Shown: piece by piece, positions 26,279-34,836 of the stretch
Numbering within the stretch: position 1 is the first letter of the stretch
Layout: each line of letters begins with the position of its first letter
Assembly (NCBI RefSeq): GCF_002197845.1
Contig: NZ_NIDE01000017.1
Coordinates: 976,712 to 1,040,711, forward strand
DNA from: Fimbriiglobus ruber
Lineage (GTDB): Bacteria; Planctomycetota; Planctomycetia; Gemmatales; Gemmataceae
Length of the DNA: 64,000 nt
Reading direction: 5' to 3'
The notes under the pieces: generated by a model
What the model was told of the DNA's origin: nothing
What the model saw: the letters and a program-made list of their open reading frames with translations, nothing else
Databases searched by the model: none
Program-made: the position numbers and the translations under genes

Positions 26279-26456
26279 GGGGCGTTGCCCCGGGCTGAGG
26301 ACCACCAGTCCTTCGGACTGAAGACCGGAGGGTCGATTTTGCGGGAGTATTTGGCATCGTGCCGTGCCAACCGAGTTGGCGCGGGACCGCCAGAGGTCGG
26401 CATCAGGTAGGCCGGATGGTCCTCAGTCCGAAGGACTGGCGGTTCTCAGCCCGGGG

Positions 26457-26841
26457 CAACGCCCCGGGAGACCGTTTCCCGGCGTGTTTGCCGTCTTCAG
26501 CCCGGGGCAACGCCCCTCGTTGTACCCCACAAGTCTGCAACGTCTTTCGTAACAAGATGTTGCGGACACGGCATTCGGAAGGCCCAAATCCGCTTCGCCG
26601 CTTGGAAAACGCTTGTTTTCCAGGCCATTCAGAAGGGGCATTTTCGCTGCTTCCGACTTATGGGGTACAACGAGGGCAACGCCCCGGGAGACCGTTTCCC
26701 GGTGTGTTTGCCGTCTTCAGCCCGGTGCAACGTCCGGGAGACCGTTTCTCGTTTCTTCCATTGGATGCCCTTGTTATCTGCAGGCACCGGGGGCAACGCA
26801 CGGGGCAACACTCCGCGAGCATCTGAAACCACCCGTTCTCC
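26457..26841. repeat. Repeat-rich tail of the RAYT island
   Basis: No gene. Contains direct repeats of a segment including GGGAGACCGTTTCCCGG and GTTTGCCGTCTTCAGCCCGG (about 26465-26510, again about 26687-26735, then a partial third start), interrupted by copy 3 of the 157-bp unit. The rest (about 26740-26841) is degenerate repeat sequence. Confidence 0.65.
26517..26673 (+). repeat. 157-bp MITE-like unit, copy 3
   Basis: Same orientation as copy 2 and nearly identical over the full 157 bp, flanked by direct 12-mers GGGCAACGCCCC (26505-26516, 26674-26685). Unlike copies 1 and 2 it lies outside the transposase cassette. Confidence 0.75.
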
Positions 26842-27666
26842 CTACACCGGCAGCGCCTTGAATTGCTTCACACACCCGGTGATCGCCACCTCGGTCGGCA
26901 ACCGCTCGATGCTGGACGCCCCGAAGAAGCCGACGATGCCCTTGGTATGTTGCATCACGTAACGGACGTCTTCCGGCTCGGAGATCGGACCGCCGTGGCA
27001 GAGGACGAGGATTTCCGGGTTCACCTTTTTGGCCGCGTCGTGGAGGCGCTGTACGCTCCGGGCCGCGTCGTCGAGCGTCATCGCGGTGTGCGCGCCGATT
27101 GTGCCCTTCGTGGTCAGGCCCATGTGCGGAATGAGGACGTCCGCCCCGGCCTTGGCCATCGCTTCCGCTTCGCCTTCGGTGAACACATATGGGCAGGTCA
27201 ACAGGCCGAGGTCGCGGGCGGTCGCGATCATCTCGACTTCTTTCACGTAACTCATTCCCGTCTCTTCGAGGTTCTGCCGGTATTGCCCGTCGATCAGTCC
27301 GACGGTCGGGAAGTTTTGCACGCCACTGAAGCCCGTATCGCGGACATCGAGCAGAAACCGCTTCATGATCCGGAACGGGTCGGTTCCGCACACGCCCGCC
27401 AGGACCGGCGTCCGTTCGACCACGGGGAGAACTTCCCGGGCCATGTCCATGACAATTTGGTTGGCGTCGCCGTAGGGCATCATGCCGGACATTGACCCGC
27501 GGCCGGCCATGCGGAAGCGGCCCGAATTGTAAATGATGATGAGGTCGATGCCACCTAGCTCGGCACACTTGGCGGAAATGCCGGTGCCGGCGCCGCCGCC
27601 GATGATGGGCTTGCCGGCAGCGATTTGGGCGCGGAGGCGGGAGAGGATCTCTTCGCGTGAGAACAT
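26842..27666 (-). CDS. Phosphoenolpyruvate hydrolase-family TIM-barrel protein (Tm-1 C-terminal domain type)
   Basis: 274 aa. Begins [29 protein letters not shown] in the manner of the PEP-hydrolase/phosphomutase-like family; other conserved parts are [34 protein letters not shown] and HGGPI near the end. In the plant resistance protein Tm-1 and its bacterial relatives this domain is fused C-terminal to a UPF0261 domain; here the UPF0261 half is a separate gene at 28418-29644. Reaction unproven. Soluble. Confidence 0.9.
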   Translation of the reverse strand: MFSREEILSRLRAQIAAGKPIIGGGAGTGISAKCAELGGIDLIIIYNSGRFRMAGRGSMSGMMPYGDANQIVMDMAREVLPVVERTPVLAGVCGTDPFRIMKRFLLDVRDTGFSGVQNFPTVGLIDGQYRQNLEETGMSYVKEVEMIATARDLGLLTCPYVFTEGEAEAMAKAGADVLIPHMGLTTKGTIGAHTAMTLDDAARSVQRLHDAAKKVNPEILVLCHGGPISEPEDVRYVMQHTKGIVGFFGASSIERLPTEVAITGCVKQFKALPV

Positions 27667-27717
27667 GGGGCTTCCGGGGGCCGAGCGGGTGGGGAGCCCG
27701 GCCGCCGAACGACCGGT

Positions 27718-28257
27718 TTATGCCCGGTGAGCCGTCGCGTCGTGGGGAACCGGGACCGGGCTATTGTCGGTCGCCGCCGATTCGGGGCAAGGTGCAGCCA
27801 ACTCGACCGCGTCGTCGCAATGGGTCAGATCAACCGGCGGGGGTGTCATCATCGAGGTGTCGATCATCGCCTGCGCTTTCGCGGCCCGGTCGGCTTCCGC
27901 CCGACGCAGCAACTCGTTGAGCAGCATTTCGGTTTCGCGTTCGGACGGAACTGCGAGCGTCGGCTTCGGCGGGGCGGCCTGGCCGCGCCAGAACCAGTTC
28001 AGCAGTTCAAATGTGGCCACGACGCTTAAACCACACGCCGCCATCAGGATCGGGAGGCGTATTCTCAACACCTGGGCGACCTGCCGGCCGTCGGGTTCTA
28101 CGGCGGCCGCCCTCGCGTCGGGGTCAACCCCGACGCGAGGGCGGGTGTTCCCGGCCACGAACATTCCGGCCAATTCGCCCATGAGGAAGCCAATCAGCGC
28201 GAGCATGGCCGCCGCGGGTAATCCGTGCTTCAAAATGCGAATGAGCGTAAAGCGCAT
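27718..28257 (-). CDS. Hypothetical two-helix membrane protein
   Basis: 179 aa. Two hydrophobic helices (about 14-34 and 68-90) separated by a loop, then a long polar C-terminal tail with charged helix (LLNELLRRAEADRAAKAQAM) and Pro-rich end. It lies upstream of the PEP-hydrolase-type gene on the same strand (51 bp), so the two may be co-transcribed. No family recognised. The reading frame has good codon bias and a clear ATG. Confidence 0.7.
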   Translation of the reverse strand: MRFTLIRILKHGLPAAAMLALIGFLMGELAGMFVAGNTRPRVGVDPDARAAAVEPDGRQVAQVLRIRLPILMAACGLSVVATFELLNWFWRGQAAPPKPTLAVPSERETEMLLNELLRRAEADRAAKAQAMIDTSMMTPPPVDLTHCDDAVELAAPCPESAATDNSPVPVPHDATAHRA

Positions 28258-28417
28258 ACCCTACCTCGGGACGCACCGGGGCCGCGAAAGTGTACCCGCG
28301 TGCGTGGAAGTCGCGTAGTTCGGGTGTAGCATAGCATTCATTTTCCTCCGGCGCCCCACATCCGACTCGGTCGGCCGGGTAGTCCTGGGGTAAAACGAGT
28401 CAAAGAAGGGACGAGCC

Positions 28418-29644
28418 GTGACGGTTCTACTCATCGGGACGCTCGACACGAAGGGCGAAGAAATCGCTTACGTCCGCGACCGCCTGCTGGCGGCCGGGGT
28501 CGGCGTGTTGGTGGCGGATGCCGGAGTCCTGGGGCCGCCGACCGTGTCCTATGATTTGTCCCGGCAAGAGCTTTACGCCGCGGGCGGGGGGCGGTTTGAC
28601 GACATCTCCCGGGCGGCCGACCGCGGGCGGGCGATGACGGCGGCGGCGGAAGGGGCGGCCAAGTTAGCCGATCAGCTGTACCGGGGCGGGAAAATAACCG
28701 GCGTATTCGGCCTCGGTGGGTCGGCCGGGACGACGATCGGCACCGCCGCCATGCGGGCCCTGCCGGTCGGCGTTCCCAAGGTCATGGTCAGTACACTCGC
28801 GAGCGGACAGGTCCAGCCGTTCGTCGGCACGCGGGACGTGACCATGATATATTCCGTGGTCGACCTCGCCGGGATCAATCGTGTGAGCCGCCGCGTCCTC
28901 GATAACGCCGCGGCCGCCATGGCAGGCATGTTAAAGGGCCGTGAAGCGGGACTGGCGGGAGTAGACGACAAGCCGGTCGTCGCGGCGACCATGTTCGGCG
29001 TGACCACGCCCTGCGTGGAGGCGGCCCGGAGGGTTGTAGAAGCGGCCGGGTTCGAGGTGCTGGTGTTCCACGCGACCGGCTCCGGCGGCCGCACAATGGA
29101 AGGGCTCATCCGCGATGGCCTGATTGCCGGTGTACTCGACCTGACCACGACCGAATTGGCGGACGAACTGGCAGGTGGCATCCTCTCAGCGGGCCGCGAC
29201 CGGCTCACCGCGGCCGCGATCACGGGCGTGCCGCAGGTCATCTCGGTCGGCGCGCTGGACATGGTCAACTTCGGGCCGCCTGACACGGTCCCGGACAAAT
29301 ATCGTGACCGGCGCTTCTACCAGCACAACCCGAACGTCACGTTGATGAGGACGACGCCCGAAGAGAACGACCGTCTCGGCCAAGAAGTCGCCCAGAAGGC
29401 GAGCGCCGCCCGCGGCCCGACGGCGATCCTGCTCCCGCTCCGGGGCGTTTCCGCGATCGACGCCGAGGGGAAACCATTCTGGTGGCCCGAAGCCGACGCC
29501 GCGCTGTTTCAAAGCATCCGCAACTGGGTCGCCCCGGACGTGGACGTCGTGGAACTCGACCTGCACATCAACGACCCCGCGTTCGCAGCCGCGGCAGCAG
29601 AGAAGTTGCTGGGCATGATTCGCATCCCGACACGGTCGGCTTGA
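28418..29644 (+). CDS. Tm-1-like ATP-binding domain protein (UPF0261)
   Basis: 408 aa from GTG 28418 with GAAGGG upstream. Opens TVLLIGTLDTKGEEIAYVRD, the UPF0261 signature, followed by GVFGLGGSAGTTIGTAAMRALPVGVPKVMVST (nucleotide-binding loop), and HATGSGGRTMEGLI in the second half. In tomato Tm-1 this domain binds ATP and viral replicase; bacterial role unknown. The gene is divergent from the PEP-hydrolase half and the two-helix membrane gene, so the two halves are not co-transcribed. Confidence 0.92.
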   Translation: MTVLLIGTLDTKGEEIAYVRDRLLAAGVGVLVADAGVLGPPTVSYDLSRQELYAAGGGRFDDISRAADRGRAMTAAAEGAAKLADQLYRGGKITGVFGLGGSAGTTIGTAAMRALPVGVPKVMVSTLASGQVQPFVGTRDVTMIYSVVDLAGINRVSRRVLDNAAAAMAGMLKGREAGLAGVDDKPVVAATMFGVTTPCVEAARRVVEAAGFEVLVFHATGSGGRTMEGLIRDGLIAGVLDLTTTELADELAGGILSAGRDRLTAAAITGVPQVISVGALDMVNFGPPDTVPDKYRDRRFYQHNPNVTLMRTTPEENDRLGQEVAQKASAARGPTAILLPLRGVSAIDAEGKPFWWPEADAALFQSIRNWVAPDVDVVELDLHINDPAFAAAAAEKLLGMIRIPTRSA

Positions 29645-29657
29645 TTGTGTGACAGGA

Positions 29658-30008
29658 TTAGATGTCGACGACCGGCCACGGTTTCTCACCCGGCCATTCG
29701 GAGGGATCGGCGACCCATCCGGGAAGGCGAGAAGTTTCGCGGATCAGCACGCGACGGATGATGATTTGATTCGCGCTGGCCTCGACATGAAATATGACCT
29801 CGATCAACGTGGCTCGCCCGTCGGGATGTCTGCACCAAAGCCCCGCTTCGAGTGCCGGTCTTCGAGGGACCGATGTCGGCAAACTGTAGCGAGCGTAATC
29901 ACTCCCGATTTGCACCAGCAACTCGCGCACGGTCGGCGTCAATTCCGCCCGGATGTCTCGGAGATCGTCCAGAGCTTTCGGAGAGTACGCGACTGGGAGA
30001 GGGTTCAC
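29658..30008 (-). CDS. RelE/ParE-like toxin of a Panacea-type toxin-antitoxin pair (candidate)
   Basis: 116 aa from GTG 30008, whose GTGA overlaps the stop of the upstream Panacea-domain gene by 4 nt; a longer frame to 30161 lies inside that gene and is rejected. Starts VNPLPVAYSPKALDDLRDI and contains LIEVIFHVEASANQIIIRRVLIR, a fold typical of RelE/ParE RNases or gyrase poisons. Short basic protein downstream of its likely antitoxin. No toxin family can be assigned with certainty. Confidence 0.7.
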   Translation of the reverse strand: MNPLPVAYSPKALDDLRDIRAELTPTVRELLVQIGSDYARYSLPTSVPRRPALEAGLWCRHPDGRATLIEVIFHVEASANQIIIRRVLIRETSRLPGWVADPSEWPGEKPWPVVDI

Positions 30009-30550
30009 CAGTCGACTTCCTTGGTCAACTGGTCGATGGTCAACACCCGCGCGGACGCTATGGAATAGTCCGCGTCGTCGTCGACAGGTTCGCCCGTGAT
30101 CCGCTGGTATTCGTCTTTGAAAAACCGCGCCAGTTCGTCGCCGGGAATCACGTTCTTGCACCGGCCGTCCGAATTCGCGTCGTAATGATTTTTCCAGGGC
30201 GATTCATTGTGGGTCATATCCCTCAGACCCCAAGCGGAATATTTTCTGTAACCGCGCCAGACTTGCTCGATGGCTTTCTGATCCACCGCTGAAAGATCGC
30301 ACGGGTCGCCGAGGTCGCCGATCGGCCCCGACCCGCGGCCCCACGAGTGCGCGTAAACCACCGGCACGACCGGGCCGTGTTCCCACGCCTCGACTTCATC
30401 GGCGAATAGGGGCCGGTCATACCACGCGAGGTACCATCCTTGACAGAAATAGAGCAACTTATGAAGGCGCAGGGGTGTCATGGGCTCATCTTCCGGGTCC
30501 GCAGTCGCCAACTGGACTAAATATCGGGCCGCCTCGGTCGCGGTAGCCAT
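30005..30550 (-). CDS. Panacea (DUF4065/SocA-like) antitoxin
   Basis: 181 aa from ATG 30550, with AGGGGGCG upstream. Core motif MTPLRLHKLLYFCQGWYLAW, then DEVEAWEHGPVVPVVYAHSWG, both hallmarks of the Panacea (PanA/SocA) domain, which neutralises a wide range of toxin domains. Gene order (antitoxin first, 4-nt overlap) is the usual toxin-antitoxin design, likely with transcriptional autoregulation. An in-frame extension upstream to 30628 looks like a toxin N-terminus but is not used. Confidence 0.85.
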   Translation of the reverse strand: MATATEAARYLVQLATADPEDEPMTPLRLHKLLYFCQGWYLAWYDRPLFADEVEAWEHGPVVPVVYAHSWGRGSGPIGDLGDPCDLSAVDQKAIEQVWRGYRKYSAWGLRDMTHNESPWKNHYDANSDGRCKNVIPGDELARFFKDEYQRITGEPVDDDADYSIASARVLTIDQLTKEVDW

Positions 30551-30781
30551 CTGTGCCCGCCCCCTGGCTGGTGAGTCAAGAACTCCGTCGAGTACCTCAC
30601 TGGAGTATACCACGGGCAGGTAACGCACAAATCCGGCAGGGAGCCGATCAATCCTTCGTTACGACACCATCGTGCCCACCGGTGGTATACGGGTTGTCCG
30701 CCTCTTGCCGCCCCTCGCCGCCGCGCGGACAATGCCGCCACCGACTTGTACTTTCTCTCCCTCGATACCCGGAGCGCACTC

Positions 30782-31630
30782 ATGAAAATCGGGATGAACC
30801 TGCTGCTGTGGACCGGTTTCGTCACCGAGGCCGACTTCCCGACGATGGCCAAGATCAAGGCCGCCGGGTTCGATGGCGTCGAACTTCCGCTCTTCGATGG
30901 GAACGCGGACCACTACAAGACAGTCCGCGCGGAACTCGACCGGCTTGGGCTGGCCTGTTCGACCGTGACCGTCATGACGCCCGAAATGAACCCGATCAGC
31001 CCGGACGCCGCGGTCCGCGAGAAGGCGGTCGAGCGGCTGAAGTGGGCGGTCGAGATGAACCACGTCCTCGGCAGCTTTGCGATGTGCGGCCCATTCCACT
31101 CCCCCCTCGGCGTCTTTTCCGGGACCGGCCCGACGGCGGACGAAAAGGGCCGGGCGGCGGACGTCCTCCGCAAGGCGGCCGAGTTCGCCAAGGACGCCAA
31201 GCTGACCCTGGCGATCGAGTACCTGAACCGCTTCGAGTGCTACTTCCTCACCACCGCGGTCGACGCCAAGGCGCTCGTCGAATCGGTCGGCCACCCGAAT
31301 TTCCGCTGCATGTACGACACGTTCCACGCCCACATCGAAGAGAAGAGCCAGGCGTCGGCCGTCAAGACGGTTGAGAAGGTGTTCGCCCACGTCCACATCA
31401 GCGAGAACGACCGCGGCACCCCCGGCACCGGCCAGGTCCGCTGGGACGAGGCGTTCAAGGCGATCCGCCAGACCGGGTACGACGGGTGGTTCGTGATCGA
31501 GGCGTTCGGCCGCGCCCTCCCCGACCTCGCCGCCGCCACCCGCGTCTGGCGCGACCTCTTCCCGACCCCGGACGAGGTGTACACGAAGGGCATCCAGTTC
31601 ATCAAGGAGAAGTGGGCGGCGGCGGCGTAA
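30782..31630 (+). CDS. Sugar phosphate isomerase/epimerase family protein (ketose 3-epimerase-like)
   Basis: 282 aa from ATG 30782. TIM barrel with the four metal ligands of D-tagatose/psicose 3-epimerases: Glu146 (AIEYLNRFE), Asp179 (MYDTFH), His205 (HVHISENDRGTPG) and Glu240 (VIEAFG). The segment ENDRGTPGTGQVRWDEAF is strongly family-like. Cytoplasmic; the natural sugar substrate cannot be decided. The next gene starts 24 bp downstream but is unrelated in type. Confidence 0.92.
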   Translation: MKIGMNLLLWTGFVTEADFPTMAKIKAAGFDGVELPLFDGNADHYKTVRAELDRLGLACSTVTVMTPEMNPISPDAAVREKAVERLKWAVEMNHVLGSFAMCGPFHSPLGVFSGTGPTADEKGRAADVLRKAAEFAKDAKLTLAIEYLNRFECYFLTTAVDAKALVESVGHPNFRCMYDTFHAHIEEKSQASAVKTVEKVFAHVHISENDRGTPGTGQVRWDEAFKAIRQTGYDGWFVIEAFGRALPDLAAATRVWRDLFPTPDEVYTKGIQFIKEKWAAAA

Positions 31631-31654
31631 GTGCCGAGTAGAGGGGAGTGAGAC

Positions 31655-32143
31655 GTGACGCCCGAACAGCAAATGGAGCAATTCAGCCTGGCATACGTCC
31701 GGGCGGTGGCCGCGGCGGCGGGCGTCAACGTCGCCCGTCCCGAGGTCGACTCGGATAGCGTTGATCTCATGTTTTCGTTGAAGAGCGTGCGGGATCGGCT
31801 TCAATCGCCGATCCTGCAGGCCCAAATAAAGTGTACGGCCAAGAAAATCCCCGCGGGGATCAAGCCGCTCCGTTTCGAACTCAAGCTCAAGAACTACACC
31901 GAACTGATCGGTCCGCGCCTGATTCCCAAGATTTTGATCGTCGTTTGTGTCCCGCCCAAACCGGCGAATTGGCTGACGCAGGACGAAAAATCGCTCGCCT
32001 TGATGCACTGCGGGTACTTCGTGTCTCTTGCCAACCGACCGGACACCCCGAACGAGCGGTCTGTTACAGTACGTCTGCCGCGAGAGAATCTCTTTTCGGT
32101 CGCGAAGTTGCGGGCGCTGCTGGAGCCGGGAGGTCTGGAATGA
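31655..32143 (+). CDS. DUF4365 domain protein, nuclease-like
   Basis: 162 aa. DUF4365 layout: EQFSLAYVRAVAAAAGVNVA, then a PD-(D/E)XK-like site (D37 in SVDLMFSLK and Q57-x-K59 in ILQAQIKCTA) and the segment IPKILIVVCVPPKPANWLT. DUF4365 is a putative restriction-type nuclease domain common in accessory gene pairs. Here its stop overlaps the next start (ATGA), so the two genes form a coupled module. Catalytic carboxylates are present, which suggests an active enzyme. Confidence 0.88.
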   Translation: MTPEQQMEQFSLAYVRAVAAAAGVNVARPEVDSDSVDLMFSLKSVRDRLQSPILQAQIKCTAKKIPAGIKPLRFELKLKNYTELIGPRLIPKILIVVCVPPKPANWLTQDEKSLALMHCGYFVSLANRPDTPNERSVTVRLPRENLFSVAKLRALLEPGGLE

Positions 32144-33294
32144 GAGTGCAAATCCGCGACCCCGATGCCTTCCGCAACCTCAACCCCCAAGACATCACCG
32201 CGTACCTTCGGACGACGGGATGGAAAGAAGCGGAAACTAAGCCAGGCCACTCTTCGATCTGGCTCAAACGTGTCGACGCGGAAGATGCCGAAATCGTGGT
32301 GCCGTTGAACTCGGGCTTCCGCGACCTGCTTTCGCGATTGGCCGATGTCGTGGCGAACCTGGCCGCTTTCGAGGACCGCTCGGAATTGGCCGTGTTGGCC
32401 GACCTTCAAGAATCCAGCGCGGACGTGATTCGGATCCGGTTGACGCAACCGGACACCGCGGACGGCACGGTCGGGCTCGTCGACAGCGGCGTCCCGCTCA
32501 TCGAGAACGCCCCGGAACTCATGCTCGCGGCCGCCTGCGCTGCCGTCGAACCGCGAGCCCGCTACGCCACGAAGAAACCCCAGGACGCGACGGATTACGT
32601 CCGGAAACTCCGTTTGGCTCAGAGTGAACACGGCAGTTACGTACTGAAAATCCTGTCCCGCGTACCACCGTCGTTGACGCACCAGCCGATTCTCTTTGGC
32701 GACACCGAGGAACCGTTCGAGCGCCGCGCCGTTCAGACACTCGGTCGGGCCCTGCGCGCGGTGCGAGTCGCTTCGGATCAGGCTCTGGCGTCCGGCAAGT
32801 TCGATCACTTCCAGGCCGCGGTCAAACAGGGCGTGAGTTCAAACCTGTGTGAAGCGTTGCTGAAGATGGGTGGCTCACAGCTTAAACAGGGTAACGAGCT
32901 GGTCATTTCGTGGACGTGGGCCCGGTCGCGACCGGGCGAGAAAAACGACGTTCGCGAAGTGTCGATTCCGGGCGATCGGCTGCCCGTCATTTCCGAGGCC
33001 GTTCGGCTCTACAAGGAGACAACCCCGCAGCCAGAGTTTGAATTGCGAGGGACGGTCTCCCAATTGACCGCGAAAAATGTCGAAGGGCCGCCCATCGGAC
33101 CTGTCACGATCAACGGTTTCGTGGAAGGCTCGCCCAGAAAAGTCGTGGTGACGTTAAGTGAAGAAGACCACACGTTGGCGATCGAGGCGTACAGGAAACG
33201 CGCCTTCATCAGTTGCACGGGCGATTTGGCCAGGCAAGGGGCGCAGTTTGTACTGAAGAATCCGCGCCACTTCATCATCGTCGACGACGATTGA
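32140..33294 (+). CDS. Unknown partner protein of the DUF4365 gene
   Basis: 384 aa from ATG 32140, with GGAGG about 8 nt upstream; the start overlaps the DUF4365 stop by 4 nt, implying translational coupling. Soluble, without signal peptide or membrane segment. The first 60 residues (MRVQIRDPDAFRNLNPQDIT, then TTGWKEAE, WLKR) look like a small alpha/beta domain; the middle is helical with ALGRALRAVRVASDQAL; the end (GTVSQLTAKNVEGP, VTINGFVEGSPRKVVVTL) is beta-rich and OB-like. No catalytic motif recognised. Possibly a regulator or target-recognition partner of the nuclease. Confidence 0.8.
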   Translation: MRVQIRDPDAFRNLNPQDITAYLRTTGWKEAETKPGHSSIWLKRVDAEDAEIVVPLNSGFRDLLSRLADVVANLAAFEDRSELAVLADLQESSADVIRIRLTQPDTADGTVGLVDSGVPLIENAPELMLAAACAAVEPRARYATKKPQDATDYVRKLRLAQSEHGSYVLKILSRVPPSLTHQPILFGDTEEPFERRAVQTLGRALRAVRVASDQALASGKFDHFQAAVKQGVSSNLCEALLKMGGSQLKQGNELVISWTWARSRPGEKNDVREVSIPGDRLPVISEAVRLYKETTPQPEFELRGTVSQLTAKNVEGPPIGPVTINGFVEGSPRKVVVTLSEEDHTLAIEAYRKRAFISCTGDLARQGAQFVLKNPRHFIIVDDD

Positions 33295-33604
33295 CCCCCG
33301 GAGCCGAAAGCCAGATCGTTTCAGGATGGCATGAATCATTGACCCGGGCGACATGCGCGATAGACATTTGCGACGTGTCGCCCAAGGGGGATTGGTGAAT
33401 AATCGGCACTTCAGAGCGCCTGTGTGCCGAAAATGGGTAAGATAGCTGACTCGTACCCGGAGTTGGGGTAAGATGCGTTCCGTTTCCGGACCCGTTCTCG
33501 CCAGGCGATGGGCCGCAGTGGTCGCCGGTGCCGATGACTATCGTGCCCCGGACGTCAGGACGGCAGACCGCTGCGCCCCGGCCGAGCGGCAGGAGGCGTG
33601 TGGG
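33295..33604. other. Intergenic region before the DUF1573 gene
   Basis: About 310 bp without a gene. A frame in phase with the DUF1573 gene opens at 33473 but lacks signal-peptide character until Met at 33605. Contains the promoter for that gene by position; no clear boxes seen. Confidence 0.4.
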
Positions 33605-34744
33605 ATGAGCCGGTATTTCGCACCCGTGTTGAGCATTCTGGTCGTTTTTTCCCTGACGGTTCCCGCTTTCGCTCAAGGACCGGCTGCGCCGATCCCCTGG
33701 GCGAACAAGATGTTCCTCCAGGACATTGAAAAGAATCCCTCTCAGCCCCCGCCCCCAGTTATCGTGCAAGACTTCGGCACCATCCCCTACGGGACGCTCT
33801 GTTCGCACAAGTTCACGATCACCAACATTTACGACGTGCCGATGCAGGTACTCGACATCCGCCGGTCGTGCGGGTGTATGGAAGCGTTTCCCCCGCTCAA
33901 GGTACTCCAGCCGACCGAGACGGCCGAGTTCCTGATCACCATGGACGCCGGCAAGTTCAAAGGGCCCGGGTCGCAAACGATCCACGTCACTTTCGGCCCG
34001 CGGTTCATTTCGCAGGCGATCATCCGCGTCACCGCGAACAGCCGAGCGGACGTGACCCTGAACCCGGGCTTGATCCAGTTCGGAACGGTCGCTCAGGGCA
34101 CCACGCCGACGGCGATGGCCGAACTCCGGTATCAGGGCAAGCAGAAGGACTGGAAGGTAACCGGCGCGGTCGCCCCGACCGGCCCGTTGACGATCGACGT
34201 GAAAGAGGCCCCGCGCGATTCGGCGGCGGTCAAGTATTACGTGTCCGCGAATTTGAAGGCGGACGCGCCGGCGGGAGCCATTTCCGAAGTGATCTCGCTG
34301 AAAACGAACGACCCGACGGCGCCCGTGATCCAGGTGAAAGTAGCCGGCAGCGTACTCGCGCCGCTCACGCTCAGCACGAACCATGTGCAATTCGCGGGCG
34401 TGAAAGTGGGCGAAATTGTGTCGCACAAGGTCATCCTGCGCGGGACCGAACCGTTCAAGATTCAACCCGTGGGGGATGCCGGCGATGGTCTCTCGGTCGT
34501 GGACGTGCTGCCCGCCGCCGGCCCGGCACAAGTGATCACAGTGCGCTTCCAGCCGACGCGGCCCGGTCCGGTCCGCAGAGACATCGCGATCAAGACTGAC
34601 TTAAAGGGCGGAACGACGGCCGTCATCCAGGTCGAAGCCGACGCAGAGGCTGCGGCCATCGTCCCCGTCGTTCCGGCAGCGGTCCCCGCCCCGCCGACGA
34701 ACCCAGGATCGCCGATTCCCCCGGTCGCTGTGCCCAAGCCGTAA
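33605..34744 (+). CDS. Secreted DUF1573 domain protein
   Basis: 379 aa from ATG 33605, preceded by AGGAGG. Signal peptide (hydrophobic about 5-21, ending AFAQG). DUF1573-type immunoglobulin-like region: FGTIPYGTLCSHKFTITN, then DIRRSCGCMEAFPP with the conserved CGC, followed by further beta-sandwich repeats (GLIQFGTVAQGTTPT, HVQFAGVKVGEIVSHKVILRG). Pro-rich C-terminus. Very common and of unknown function in planctomycetes; probably periplasmic or surface-located, without an enzymatic site. Confidence 0.92.
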   Translation: MSRYFAPVLSILVVFSLTVPAFAQGPAAPIPWANKMFLQDIEKNPSQPPPPVIVQDFGTIPYGTLCSHKFTITNIYDVPMQVLDIRRSCGCMEAFPPLKVLQPTETAEFLITMDAGKFKGPGSQTIHVTFGPRFISQAIIRVTANSRADVTLNPGLIQFGTVAQGTTPTAMAELRYQGKQKDWKVTGAVAPTGPLTIDVKEAPRDSAAVKYYVSANLKADAPAGAISEVISLKTNDPTAPVIQVKVAGSVLAPLTLSTNHVQFAGVKVGEIVSHKVILRGTEPFKIQPVGDAGDGLSVVDVLPAAGPAQVITVRFQPTRPGPVRRDIAIKTDLKGGTTAVIQVEADAEAAAIVPVVPAAVPAPPTNPGSPIPPVAVPKP

Positions 34745-34770
34745 TCGGAATCGTTACAAGCCATAAAAAC

Positions 34771-34797
34771 TCTGCCCCCGGTTGTATCGGGGGCAGA
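34771..34797 (-). terminator. Intrinsic terminator downstream of ilvE
   Basis: 10-bp stem TCTGCCCCCG / CGGGGGCAGA with a 7-nt loop (GTTGTAT). On the minus strand it is followed by GTTTTTAT, a usable T-run, so it terminates ilvE; it may also stop the convergent DUF1573 gene. Confidence 0.8.
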
Positions 34798-34836
34798 TGC
34801 GCAAACGGACCCGGCACCCTATCGAAGACGGTGGAC

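Larger units (their letters stand above)
25209..26456. mobile_element. RAYT cassette: REP-associated tyrosine transposase in long inverted repeats
   Basis: A 1.25-kb unit with imperfect inverted arms of about 385 bp (25209-25595 and 26072-26456) around one transposase gene. Each arm is a mosaic: an outer 169-bp module bounded by CCCCGGGCTGAG and CTCAGCCCGGGG (25209-25377; 26288-26456), a 157-bp module, and an inner palindrome AGCCTGAAAGGCT beside the gene. Several smaller hairpins (for example CAGTCCTTCGGACTG) lie inside. This resembles BIME-flanked RAYT loci. Confidence 0.75.
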
